Numbered from the stretch's first letter, positions 1-6,755 are shown. The stretch is 7,146 nucleotides of DNA from Betaproteobacteria bacterium (GCA_005882235.1 VBCT01000129.1:1-7146); one strand, 5' to 3'. A program made the numbers and translations. The notes: generated by a model not told the origin, from the letters alone.

Positions 1-673
1 CGTTGAAATCGGCCCCGGACTCGGTGCGCTGACGACCCCGCTGCTCGAGCGGGTCGAGCACCTCCACGTCGTAGAGCTCGACCGGGATCTGAGCGGGCGC
101 TTGCGCGAACGTTACCCCGTCGACCGCCTGACGGTGCACCAAGCCGATGCGCTGCGCTTCGACTTTGCGACTCTGCCTGCGCCTCTTAGAGTCGTGGGCA
201 ACCTCCCCTACAATATTTCCACCTCCCTCCTGTTCCACGTCGCCGCCGCTGCAGCCCGGTGCACGGATCTCCATTTCATGCTTCAGCACGAGGTTGTTGA
301 ACGGATGATCGCGAAGCCGTCGGAACCCGAATACGGGCGGCTGTCGGTTTCGCTGCAATACCGCTTCCGCCTCGAGCGGCTCTTCGCGGTCGCCCCTGGT
401 TCATTCCGGCCTGCGCCCAAAGTTCACTCCGCCGTCGTGCGCCTCGTACCGCGTCCTTTGGCGGAGCTCGATGCCTTGAATGAAGCCGGCTTCTCCGGGA
501 TCGTCGCCCGGGCGTTTTCGATGCGGCGGAAAACTCTGAGAAACAACCTTTCGGGAGTGATTTCCCCTTCTGATCTCGCCGAACTGGGCATCGACCCGGG
601 CAAGCGCGCGCAAAATCTACCGGTTGCGGCTTTTGTCACAATCGCCAACCGGCTTGCGCAGCGTCGCACCTAG
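1..673 (+). CDS. rsmA: 16S rRNA (adenine1518-N6/adenine1519-N6)-dimethyltransferase RsmA/KsgA, 5'-truncated by window edge
   Basis: RsmA dimethylates the two adjacent adenines in the 3'-terminal hairpin loop of 16S rRNA, using S-adenosylmethionine, late in 30S assembly. The frame is open from base 2, where the first visible residues contain the class I methyltransferase SAM motif EIGPGLG. HVVELDRD follows, with the acidic residue that usually binds the SAM ribose. The catalytic motif NLPYN is encoded at 200-214. Further family marks are SFRPAPKVHSAVVRLVP and MRRKTLRNNLSG near the C terminus. About 223 residues are visible. Bacterial RsmA is usually 260-275 residues, so roughly 40 N-terminal residues lie left of the window. 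The TTG at 101 is internal, because SAM motif I precedes it in the same frame. The next + strand gene starts 81 bp downstream. The family assignment is secure; only the start is missing. Confidence 0.97.
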   Translation, partial: VEIGPGLGALTTPLLERVEHLHVVELDRDLSGRLRERYPVDRLTVHQADALRFDFATLPAPLRVVGNLPYNISTSLLFHVAAAAARCTDLHFMLQHEVVERMIAKPSEPEYGRLSVSLQYRFRLERLFAVAPGSFRPAPKVHSAVVRLVPRPLAELDALNEAGFSGIVARAFSMRRKTLRNNLSGVISPSDLAELGIDPGKRAQNLPVAAFVTIANRLAQRRT

Positions 674-743
674 ACCACGCAAACGCCCGCTGGCAAAATG
701 GTGTATAGATGTCGACCGAGAAATGCCGTACCAAAGCTAAATT

Positions 744-749
744 GGGGGA
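744..749 (+). promoter_or_regulatory. Shine-Dalgarno-like G-run setting the start of the 223-aa gene
   Basis: The run GGGGGA lies 5 nt before the ATG at 755. It directly abuts or overlaps the alternative in-frame ATG at 749, and is too far from the GTG-type start at 698. Its spacing therefore favours 755 as the translation start. The protein from there begins MGLLDDLKKQ, a plausible N-terminal helix. This is inferred from spacing alone. Confidence 0.5.
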
Positions 750-754
750 TGGCC

Positions 755-1426
755 ATGGGCCTTCTTGACGACCTGAAAAAACAGGCCGACTTGGTGAAGA
801 CCCAGCAGATTCTTCAGCAGAATCTGCAGGGGGACAAACTCAAGCTGGTCGAAGACAAGATGAAACAGACGTTCCAGTACATCCACGAGCTGCTCAAGCA
901 GCTCGGGGTGGTCAAGCCCATCAGCCCCCTCGTGTACTCGATCCCCGGGGTCGCCGATTTCAGGAATCTCCTGTTTACCGAGTCGTTCATCGACTATCGG
1001 AAAAAGCGCATCAACGACAAGGAATACTTCGATACGACCCATTTCTTCGTCAAGTGGGCCGGCCCCGATACCGTGGTGATCGACAAAGACATGCCCCCCG
1101 CGATGCAGCGGATCCGCGAATCCCTATGGCTCAGCAAGGTCAAATTCGTCGAAGAGGAGAAGAAGAACGCCAAGGGTTTCGTCATCGGCGCGAAGTTCAC
1201 CGTTCCGGCCGCAGTCCTCACCGACATCGTCATCAAGGCGGACCACGAGCAAGGCAGGCTGCAGGTCCAGGCGACGCATCTCTTTGGCCTTGGGGTGGAG
1301 TACTTCTCCATTCCTGCGCCGGAAGTCAGCGACGACATGCTCGAAGACTTCGCCAAGGCACTGATCGGGCAGCAGAGCGACATCCGCAAATACCGCGTTG
1401 CGGGCGCGCCCGGAACGTTTCGCTGA
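755..1426 (+). CDS. Conserved-looking hypothetical protein of 223 aa, function unknown
   Basis: I do not recognise this protein and assign no function. It reads as a real gene. It sits alone on its strand with a good ribosome binding site, has a start at 755, and uses GC-ending codons like its neighbours. No signal peptide or membrane segment is visible, so it is probably cytoplasmic. Residues 1-52 are rich in Lys, Gln and Leu and look helical, possibly a short coiled coil (LKKQADLVKTQQILQQNLQ). Residues 55-110 and 140-190 alternate hydrophobic and charged residues, as expected for beta strands. In between is a charged stretch, KVKFVEEEKKNAKG (128-141). The C-terminal 30 residues include a helix, SDDMLEDFAKALIG. 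No Cys-, His- or Walker-type active-site motif stands out. An upstream in-frame extension to 698 is possible but lacks a spaced ribosome binding site. The 41-bp gap to convergent gloA suggests a single-gene transcript, or read-through from rsmA. Confidence 0.8.
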   Translation: MGLLDDLKKQADLVKTQQILQQNLQGDKLKLVEDKMKQTFQYIHELLKQLGVVKPISPLVYSIPGVADFRNLLFTESFIDYRKKRINDKEYFDTTHFFVKWAGPDTVVIDKDMPPAMQRIRESLWLSKVKFVEEEKKNAKGFVIGAKFTVPAAVLTDIVIKADHEQGRLQVQATHLFGLGVEYFSIPAPEVSDDMLEDFAKALIGQQSDIRKYRVAGAPGTFR

Positions 1427-1434
1427 GCGCCCGC
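1400..1434. terminator. Weak GC-rich inverted repeat between convergent genes
   Basis: GCGGGCGC (1400-1407) and GCGCCCGC (1427-1434) are perfect reverse complements, separated by 19 nt. The left arm lies inside the last codons of the 223-aa gene. A second, smaller palindrome CGGGCGCGCCCG (1401-1412) competes with it. No T-run follows on either strand, so this is not a typical intrinsic terminator. It is listed because it is the only dyad near the convergent 3' ends of that gene and gloA. Chance in GC-rich DNA is a fair alternative. Confidence 0.22.
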
Positions 1435-1467
1435 GCGCGAGTTCCCCGCCCCTGGAACATCGTCGAG

Positions 1468-1851
1468 CTATTTGCGCTCGATCAGTTCGATCTTGTAGGC
1501 GTCGGGATCCTCGATGAAGGCGATCACCGTTGTGCCGTGCTTCATCGGCCCGGCCTCGCGCGCGACCTTTCCCCCGCGCCGCTTCACTTCCTCGCAAGCC
1601 TTGTAGGCGTCGTCCACTGCCACGGCGATGTGGCCGAAGGCGTCGCCGAGCTGGTACTTGTCCACACCCCAGTTGTGGGTCAGCTCGATCACAGCGGTAT
1701 CGGTTTCGTCGCCGTAACCGACGAAAGCCAGGGTGAATTTACCCTCCGGATAATCCTTGCGGCGGAGCAGCCGCATGCCGAGAACCTCGGTGTAGAAGCG
1801 CAGCGACCGCTCCAGATCGGTTACTCGCAGCATGGTGTGGAGGATTCGCAT
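1468..1851 (-). CDS. gloA: Lactoylglutathione lyase (glyoxalase I), Ni/Co-type
   Basis: Glyoxalase I isomerises the hemithioacetal of methylglyoxal and glutathione to S-lactoylglutathione, the first step of cytosolic methylglyoxal detoxification. The 127 residues align almost end to end with E. coli GloA (135 residues). Shared marks are the start MRILHTMLRV, then FYTEVLGM, LAFVGYG, AVIELTHNWGVD, GHIAVAVDD and a C-terminal EDPDAYKIELIE. The four metal ligands known from E. coli (His5, Glu56, His74, Glu122) are all present at the same numbers. The protein lacks the inserts typical of the longer Zn-dependent eukaryotic form, so a Ni/Co enzyme is expected. The ATG start follows a good ribosome binding site that overlaps the stop codon of the upstream metallopeptidase gene, 11 bp away. 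It appears to be the last gene of the - strand block and converges with the 223-aa gene. Confidence 0.97.
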   Translation of the reverse strand: MRILHTMLRVTDLERSLRFYTEVLGMRLLRRKDYPEGKFTLAFVGYGDETDTAVIELTHNWGVDKYQLGDAFGHIAVAVDDAYKACEEVKRRGGKVAREAGPMKHGTTVIAFIEDPDAYKIELIERK

Positions 1852-1857
1852 CGATGT

Positions 1858-1864
1858 CTTCCCT
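1858..1864 (-). promoter_or_regulatory. Ribosome binding site of gloA overlapping upstream stop codon
   Basis: On the - strand, AGGGAAG lies 6 nt before the gloA ATG. Its first bases belong to the TAG stop of the preceding gene. This is the clearest Shine-Dalgarno sequence in the - strand block, and it suggests gloA can be translated on its own while sharing the transcript. Confidence 0.6.
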
Positions 1865-2552
1865 ATAGATCCGGCAGGGTCTGTGCGCGGGCGTTCAATT
1901 CGCGCCGCGCCGCTCGGTGGTCCGGATACAGAAGCGCGACGATACGCCAGAAGCGCGGTGAATGGTTGGGCTCGCGTAGGTGGGCGAGCTCATGCGCCGC
2001 CACGTAGTCGATGAGATGCGGCGGCAGCATCATCAGACGCCAGCTGAGTAGTATTCGCCCGTTACGGCCGCAACTGCCCCAGCGGGTCTGCGCGTTGGAA
2101 AGACCCACAAGCAGGACGCGAAGCCCGTGCGGGTGCGCCAACTCCGCGACGCGCTCACGGAAAAACTCCAGCGCCTGCCCCCGCATCCAATCGAGCGCTC
2201 GCTCGCGCGGGCTCGCCCCGTCGGCGAGTCCGAGCTCGAGCCTGTCCTCTGAGAACCACACGCCGGTCTCTCCTTGCCGCAGCGCCAAGGTCACCGTCCG
2301 CCCCAGCCACGGAAGTGTCGCTCCCGCCTCCCACACGAGCGGTCGCCGGCGCGGCTCCGCGAGCCGTCTGCGGATCCAGCGCTCCTTTTCCCGGATGAAC
2401 GCCTCGATATCGGTGATCGCGGCGCGGCGCGGGGCGCGCGCCTCGATTACGTCCCCATCCACGAAGAGCGCGATGGTTCGCCTCTTGGCGCGCACAAGGC
2501 GGTATCCCAGTATGCCGCCCGCGAGCTGAAGCTGGCTCAACGCTGGGGACAT
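1863..2552 (-). CDS. YgjP-family (DUF45, M48-like) zinc metallopeptidase/hydrolase
   Basis: This is a predicted zinc-dependent hydrolase of the YgjP/SprT-like DUF45 family. The natural substrate is not established to my knowledge. The 229-residue protein has the family layout: an N-terminal beta-rich part with a basic helix (IREKERWIRRRLAEP, 53-67), then TRWGSC (156-161), then IDYVAAHELAHL (181-192) with the HExxH zinc motif at 187-191. NHSPRFW follows (196-202), where the first His is a likely third ligand region. No signal peptide or membrane span is visible, so it is probably cytoplasmic. The ATG at 2552 gives a 16-bp overlap with the end of plsC, with a weak GGCGAG three nt upstream. The reading frame stays open far upstream (to 3542), but that part is a shadow of plsC and gmhB and carries no family sequence. 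gloA starts 11 bp downstream. Confidence 0.93.
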   Translation of the reverse strand: MSPALSQLQLAGGILGYRLVRAKRRTIALFVDGDVIEARAPRRAAITDIEAFIREKERWIRRRLAEPRRRPLVWEAGATLPWLGRTVTLALRQGETGVWFSEDRLELGLADGASPRERALDWMRGQALEFFRERVAELAHPHGLRVLLVGLSNAQTRWGSCGRNGRILLSWRLMMLPPHLIDYVAAHELAHLREPNHSPRFWRIVALLYPDHRAARRELNARAQTLPDL

Positions 2553-3250
2553 AGACTCGCCATGCGGCCCTCGATCCACTCCTCGACCGACAGGTTCAGC
2601 GATTCCGGCGTGTGAGCGCGCGAATCGATCGGCGGTCCGACCTCCACCGTCACCGTTCCAGGACGCTTGAGAAAAGCGTTGCGACCCCAAAACAGCCCGG
2701 CGTTGTGCGCGACCGGCACGACCGACGCGCCGCATTTCACCGCAAGCCATGCGCCGCCTTCGTGATACTTGCCGCGTTCGCCCGGTTTCACGCGCGTGCC
2801 TTCCGGGAAGATTGCGATCCAGAACCCTTGAGCGAGCCGCTCGCGGCCGAGCTCGGCCATCCGATTCAGCGCTCGGACGCCGCGGCTGCGGTCGATGGCG
2901 ATCGGGCTCGTAAGCGCAAGACCCCAGCCGAAGAAGGGAATCCACAGGAGCTCTCGCTTCAATACCAGCACCTGCGGTGGGAAAATGAGCTGGAAGGCCA
3001 AGGTCTCCCAGGCCGATTGATGCTTTGCCAGGATCACGCCGGGAGTCCGCGGCAGGTTCTCCATGCCGATCACTCGATAGCGGATACCGAGCACGCTCTT
3101 CGCGAGCCAGATCATCGCGCGCGACCAGCCGGATATGACGCGATAGCGTGCCAGCCGTGGCAAGGGAAAAGTGGCGAGCGCGACGATCGCGTAAGGCGGG
3201 GTGACGAGGATCTCGGCGATCAGGAAGACGAGCGAGCGCAGGAAGGTCAT
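2537..3250 (-). CDS. plsC: 1-acyl-sn-glycerol-3-phosphate acyltransferase (PlsC/LptA-like)
   Basis: PlsC transfers an acyl group to the sn-2 position of lysophosphatidic acid, making phosphatidic acid at the inner membrane. The 237 residues begin with a hydrophobic anchor (about 4-30). Next comes motif I as HQSAWE (77-82), then a motif II region PIAIDRSRG (116-124). The diagnostic FPEGTR follows (148-153), and then VVPVAHN (177-183). The usual motif I is HX4D; here the acidic residue is Glu, which I recall from the Pseudomonas LptA (PA0005)-like branch. The ATG at 3250 overlaps the gmhB stop by 4 bp (ATGA), and no Shine-Dalgarno is visible, so translation is probably coupled. The frame stays open upstream to 3706, but that part is a shadow of gmhB. 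Acyl-chain preference cannot be read from the sequence. A lyso-ornithine or other lipid acceptor is a less likely alternative. Confidence 0.94.
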   Translation of the reverse strand: MTFLRSLVFLIAEILVTPPYAIVALATFPLPRLARYRVISGWSRAMIWLAKSVLGIRYRVIGMENLPRTPGVILAKHQSAWETLAFQLIFPPQVLVLKRELLWIPFFGWGLALTSPIAIDRSRGVRALNRMAELGRERLAQGFWIAIFPEGTRVKPGERGKYHEGGAWLAVKCGASVVPVAHNAGLFWGRNAFLKRPGTVTVEVGPPIDSRAHTPESLNLSVEEWIEGRMASLCPQR

Positions 3251-3780
3251 TGGCACAGCGCGTGCGCCACCGCGGCCAGATCCGGATAGACGGCGGTCCC
3301 TTCCGGAAGCTGTCCTGCAGAGCGTGTTTTCGCGCCTTTCCCGGAGAGCACCAGGATCGGATGGGCTCCAACCGCGGCTGCGGCCTGGAGGTCGCGCAGG
3401 CTGTCGCCCACGCAGGGCGCCCTGCCGAGCGCGACGTTGAGGCGCTCGGCGACGGCGAAGAACATTCCCGGATTGGGTTTGCGGCAGGGCGACTGAGACT
3501 CCGCCGTGTCGGGGCAATAGAACACTGCCTCGATGCGTCCACCCGCCTGGTTCACGGCCTTGTGCATCTTGGAGTTGATGGCATTCAGGCTCGCCATGTC
3601 CATGAGGCCGCGGCCGACCCCCGATTGGTTCGTGGCGACCACGACGCGCCAGCCATCCTGCGTCAGGCGAGCGATGGCATCGAGGCTTCCCGGGATCGGC
3701 CGCCATTCGTCGGGATGCTTGATAAACTCGGCGCTGTCGTAATTGATCACGCCGTCGCGGTCGAGGATGATGAGTTTCAT
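3247..3780 (-). CDS. gmhB: D-glycero-beta-D-manno-heptose-1,7-bisphosphate 7-phosphatase (GmhB)
   Basis: GmhB removes the 7-phosphate from heptose 1,7-bisphosphate in the cytosolic ADP-heptose pathway that feeds the LPS inner core. The 177-residue protein is a HAD phosphatase without a large cap. It shows motif I DRDGVIN with nucleophile Asp7 and acid/base Asp9, motif II ATNQSG (Thr50, Asn51), motif III Lys101 in CRKPNPG, and motif IV GDSLRD (Asp126). The zinc loop, normally C-x-H then C-x-C before RKP, here reads CPD...SPC. Cys89 and Cys99 remain, while the His position is Asp91 and the first Cys of the pair is Ser97. Length and the rest of the loop are normal. It overlaps glyS by 4 bp upstream and plsC by 4 bp downstream, both as ATGA. 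Related histidinol-phosphate phosphatases share this fold, but the cluster with glyS and plsC favours GmhB. Confidence 0.92.
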   Translation of the reverse strand: MKLIILDRDGVINYDSAEFIKHPDEWRPIPGSLDAIARLTQDGWRVVVATNQSGVGRGLMDMASLNAINSKMHKAVNQAGGRIEAVFYCPDTAESQSPCRKPNPGMFFAVAERLNVALGRAPCVGDSLRDLQAAAAVGAHPILVLSGKGAKTRSAGQLPEGTAVYPDLAAVAHALCQ

Positions 3781-5849
3781 GCTGCGAGCTTGGAGATATC
3801 CGAGAACCGATTCATCGCTTTGCGCATATCGGTGAGGAGCGCAAGGCGATTCTCGCGAAGCTTCTTGTCGTCTGTCAGGACCATGACTGCGTCGAAGAAC
3901 GAATCCACGGGACTCTTCAAGGAAGCAAAGGCTTTCAGATAGCCAGCGAAGTCTCCAGAGTCAAACAGAGGCTTCGCCGAACGGGCCGCCGTCTGCAAGG
4001 CCTCGAAGAGCGAAATTTCGGCGGGCTCCTTGAGCGCTGAAACGTCGACATCGGCAAATGACTCACCCTTGCTTTCCGCCTGTCGCAGTATGTTGGCAAT
4101 TCGCTTGTTTGCCGCCGCAAGGCTGGCGGCTTCTGGAAGCGCGGAAAACGCGCGAACCGCTTCGAGCTGCTTGGGAATGAGGGCTATCGCGACCGGATTC
4201 AGGCTGAGAACCGCCTCGACCTCGTTCGCGGAATACCCGCGCTCAAGGAAGTAGCTTCGCATGCGTTCCGTGAAAAACATCTTGAGATCCGTTTGCGGCT
4301 TACCTCTGAAAGGCCCGAAAGCCGAGTCCACGAGATCCTTTAGGGACAAAGGAAGCTGATTTTCGACGACGATTCTGACGACTCCCAGAGCTGCGCGACG
4401 AAGTCCGAACGGGTCCTTGTCTCCGGTCGGCAGCTCCTTGATGCTGAACAAGCCCGCGAGCGAATCAAGCTTGTCGGCGAGCGCTACGGCACTGGCGAGC
4501 GGCCCTTCGGGAAGCTTGTCGCCTGCGAAGCGCGGGCGGTAGTGCTGCTCGATCGCATCTGCGACTTCACGCTGCTCGCCATCGTGCAACGCGTAGTAGC
4601 GTCCCATGACGCCCTGCAGTTCGGGAAATTCACCAACCATGCCTGTCAACAAGTCGGCTTTGCAAAGCTCGGCAGCGCGCTCGGCCACCATGGTGTCCAC
4701 ACCCAATGCGCGCGCGATCTCGCCGGCCAAGAGCTTGATTCTCTCCGTGCGTTCGAGCTGGCTGCCCAGCTTGTTGTGGAATACAACCTTCGCCAACTGC
4801 GGAACCCGAGTATCCAGGCGGACCTTCCTATCCTGGTTGAAGAAGAACCGCGCGTCCTCGAGCCTGGGCCGGATCACCCGCTCGTTGCCGCCGACGATTG
4901 GGCGCGGGTCATCGACGCGCATATTGGAGACGATGAGGAATTTCGGCAGCAGCTTCCCGTCGGGGGAGAACAGCGGAAAATACTTCTGATTCTGGCGCAT
5001 GGTGAGGATCAGGCATTCGTGCGGCACTTCGAGAAATGAGGCGTCGAATTGGCCCGCGTAAACGGCCGGGAACTCGACCAACGCGGTGACTTCGTCGAGT
5101 AGGTCCTGATAGTCGCCGAGACTCGCTTTCTGACGCCCAGCTTCGGCCTGCAATTGCTTTTCGATTTCCGACTTGCGCGTCGCGAAGTCGGCGACCACGC
5201 GACCGTCCTTTAACAGCTTCGCCTCGTACTCGTCGGCGTTCGGTAGGCGAATCGAAGCGGCCCCCATGAATCGGTGTCCGTTCGTGGTGTTGCCGGCGGG
5301 CACGCCAAGCACGGTGCCGGAAACCACGTGTCTGCCGTGCATCAACACCAGTCCGTGCACAGGGCGCACGAACTGCGACTCGCCGTCGCCCCAGCGCATG
5401 ATCTTGGAAACGGGGAGTTTTTTAACGATCTTATCGACGATACTCGGAAGAACAGCATCAAGTTTTACGCCGGGCATCTTGAGATGAGCTACAACAATTT
5501 CGCCCTTCGGAGTCTGGCGACGCTCAAGTGACGCAGGCGCGATGTTGTGCTTCTTCGCAAAACCTTCAACGGCCTTGCTGTTTGAACTGACCGGGCCATC
5601 CACTTCATGTTCCGAATCGAGCCCTTCCGCGCGAACATCTCGAATCACAACCGCCAGCCTTCGAGGCGTCGCAAACTGCTGCTTTGAGGCAACACGATCC
5701 TTTAGACGATGCCGAACGATCTCAGCCACCAGTTGCTCGGCGAATGCCTCGCCAAGCACCCGAAGAGATTTCGGCGGCAGCTCTTCGGTCAGGAGTTCAA
5801 CGAGCAGGCTCGCGGTCGCGGGCGCTTTAGCAGGCTTCTTCTTAGTCAC
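3777..5849 (-). CDS. glyS: Glycyl-tRNA synthetase beta subunit
   Basis: GlyS is the tRNA-binding beta subunit of the bacterial alpha2-beta2-type glycyl-tRNA synthetase and works with GlyQ. The 690 residues match the usual length (689 in E. coli). Family marks in order are LLVELLTEELPPKSL (15-29), FATPRRLA (59-66), MRWGDGESQFVRPVHG (151-166), GHRFMG (191-196) and QNQKYFPL (286-293). Next are an HD-like core segment ADKLDSL (458-464), DPFGLRRAALGVVRI (479-493), and the C-terminal anticodon-binding part with NKRIANILRQ (581-590) and RENRLALL (665-672). The start is GTG, with no Shine-Dalgarno. No ATG exists between the glyQ stop and TEELPPK, so GTG is the only reasonable start. It gives an N terminus about ten residues longer than E. 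coli and rich in Lys, Ala and Pro. The 5' third is less GC-rich than neighbouring genes (25 of 60 bases at 5401-5460). Confidence 0.98.
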   Translation of the reverse strand: MTKKKPAKAPATASLLVELLTEELPPKSLRVLGEAFAEQLVAEIVRHRLKDRVASKQQFATPRRLAVVIRDVRAEGLDSEHEVDGPVSSNSKAVEGFAKKHNIAPASLERRQTPKGEIVVAHLKMPGVKLDAVLPSIVDKIVKKLPVSKIMRWGDGESQFVRPVHGLVLMHGRHVVSGTVLGVPAGNTTNGHRFMGAASIRLPNADEYEAKLLKDGRVVADFATRKSEIEKQLQAEAGRQKASLGDYQDLLDEVTALVEFPAVYAGQFDASFLEVPHECLILTMRQNQKYFPLFSPDGKLLPKFLIVSNMRVDDPRPIVGGNERVIRPRLEDARFFFNQDRKVRLDTRVPQLAKVVFHNKLGSQLERTERIKLLAGEIARALGVDTMVAERAAELCKADLLTGMVGEFPELQGVMGRYYALHDGEQREVADAIEQHYRPRFAGDKLPEGPLASAVALADKLDSLAGLFSIKELPTGDKDPFGLRRAALGVVRIVVENQLPLSLKDLVDSAFGPFRGKPQTDLKMFFTERMRSYFLERGYSANEVEAVLSLNPVAIALIPKQLEAVRAFSALPEAASLAAANKRIANILRQAESKGESFADVDVSALKEPAEISLFEALQTAARSAKPLFDSGDFAGYLKAFASLKSPVDSFFDAVMVLTDDKKLRENRLALLTDMRKAMNRFSDISKLAA

Positions 5850-5852
5850 TGT

Positions 5853-6755
5853 TTAAGCCCGGACTTTCTTCTTTATCGCGGGTTGCGGCTTCAGCATCGG
5901 AAAGCCCAGCTTCTCGCGGGATTCGTAGTAAGCCTGCGCGACGAGTTTCGCGAGCGCTCGCACGCGCGCGATGTATGCCGCGCGCTCGGTGACCGAGATC
6001 GCGCCGCGCGCATCGAGCAGATTGAAGGTGTGCGAGCACTTCAGAACCATCTCGTAGCCGGGCAACGGCAGTCCTACCTCGATCAGGCGCTTCGCTTGTG
6101 ATTCGTAATCGTTGAACTGCGACAGCAGCCAGGTAACGTCACTCAGCTCAAAGTTGTATTTCGACTGTTCGACCTCGTTCTGGTGGTAAACGTCGCCGTA
6201 GGTTACGCCCGACGTCCAGACGAGATCGAATACGTTTTCTTTTTCCTGCAGGTACATCGCCAAGCGCTCGAGGCCGTAGGTGATTTCGCCCAGCACAGGC
6301 TTGCAAGGCAGGCTTCCGACTTCCTGGAAATACGTGAACTGCGTGATCTCCATGCCATCGAGCCAGACTTCCCAGCCCAGGCCCCAGGCGCCAAGCGTCA
6401 GCGATTCCCAGTCGTCCTCTACGAAGCGCACATCGTGCTGGCTCAGATTGAGACCGAGCGCGCGAAGTGAATCGAGATAGAGATCTTGGATGTCATCGGG
6501 CGAAGGCTTCAGCACGACCTGATACTGGTAGTAGTGCTGCAGGCGGTTGGGGTTGTCGCCGTAGCGGCCGTCCTTGGGTCGCCGCGAGGGCTGCACGTAG
6601 GCGGCGCGCCAAGGTTCGGGGCCGATCGCGCGCAGGAACGTCGCGGTATGAAACGTTCCCGCGCCCATTTCCATGTCGTAGGGCTGCAGCAGGGCGCAGC
6701 CCTTGCCGCCCCAGTAACTCTGCAGCTTGAGGATCAGTTCCTGGAAGGTGAGCAT
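5853..6755 (-). CDS. glyQ: Glycyl-tRNA synthetase alpha subunit
   Basis: GlyQ is the class II catalytic subunit that activates glycine with ATP and, with GlyS, charges tRNA-Gly in the cytosol. The 300 residues agree with the usual length (303 in E. coli). They start MLTFQELILKLQSYW, followed by CALLQPYDMEMGAGTFH (20-36). The motif 2 region is AAYVQPSRRPKDGRYGDNPN (51-70), then HYYQYQVVLKPSP (74-86). EITQFTYFQ lies at 136-144, and motif 3 is GEITYGLERLAMY (156-168). The C terminus PAIKKKVRA is basic. The ATG at 6755 lies 23 bp after the lnt stop, with no strong Shine-Dalgarno. Its TAA stop is in the same frame as glyS and only 3 bp from the glyS GTG. No T-box leader is visible, as expected for a proteobacterium. 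Confidence 0.98.
   Translation of the reverse strand: MLTFQELILKLQSYWGGKGCALLQPYDMEMGAGTFHTATFLRAIGPEPWRAAYVQPSRRPKDGRYGDNPNRLQHYYQYQVVLKPSPDDIQDLYLDSLRALGLNLSQHDVRFVEDDWESLTLGAWGLGWEVWLDGMEITQFTYFQEVGSLPCKPVLGEITYGLERLAMYLQEKENVFDLVWTSGVTYGDVYHQNEVEQSKYNFELSDVTWLLSQFNDYESQAKRLIEVGLPLPGYEMVLKCSHTFNLLDARGAISVTERAAYIARVRALAKLVAQAYYESREKLGFPMLKPQPAIKKKVRA

Noticed and set aside
704..709. TATAGA as a possible -10 box for the unassigned gene
   Set aside because: No acceptable -35 hexamer lies 16-18 bp upstream, and the TG of an extended -10 is in the wrong register. A promoter in the 81-bp gap remains possible but is not shown.
674..754. Intergenic region after rsmA searched for a terminator, small RNA or tRNA
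   Set aside because: No stem followed by a T-run and no tRNA-like fold was seen; only the G-run ribosome binding site stands out.
1054..2007. 317-codon + strand reading frame across the end of the unassigned gene and antisense to gloA
   Set aside because: It is antisense to a certain gene (gloA), has an Arg/His-rich composition without recognisable motifs, and lacks a ribosome binding site.
2553..3542. Long upstream open extension of the metallopeptidase frame (giving about 559 aa) on the - strand
   Set aside because: The extension overlaps plsC and gmhB in another frame and shows no family sequence. It is rich in Arg, Ala and Pro, as expected for a GC-rich shadow frame. The DUF45 protein starts sensibly at 2552.
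3251..3706. Upstream open extension of the plsC frame, suggesting a fusion protein
   Set aside because: The extra residues are an out-of-frame reading of gmhB. PlsC has a normal N-terminal anchor starting at 3250, with an ATGA overlap.
3250..3942. 230-codon + strand reading frame antisense to gmhB and the glyS 3' end
   Set aside because: It mirrors well-identified genes and has no domain signature. Open antisense frames are common in GC-rich coding DNA.
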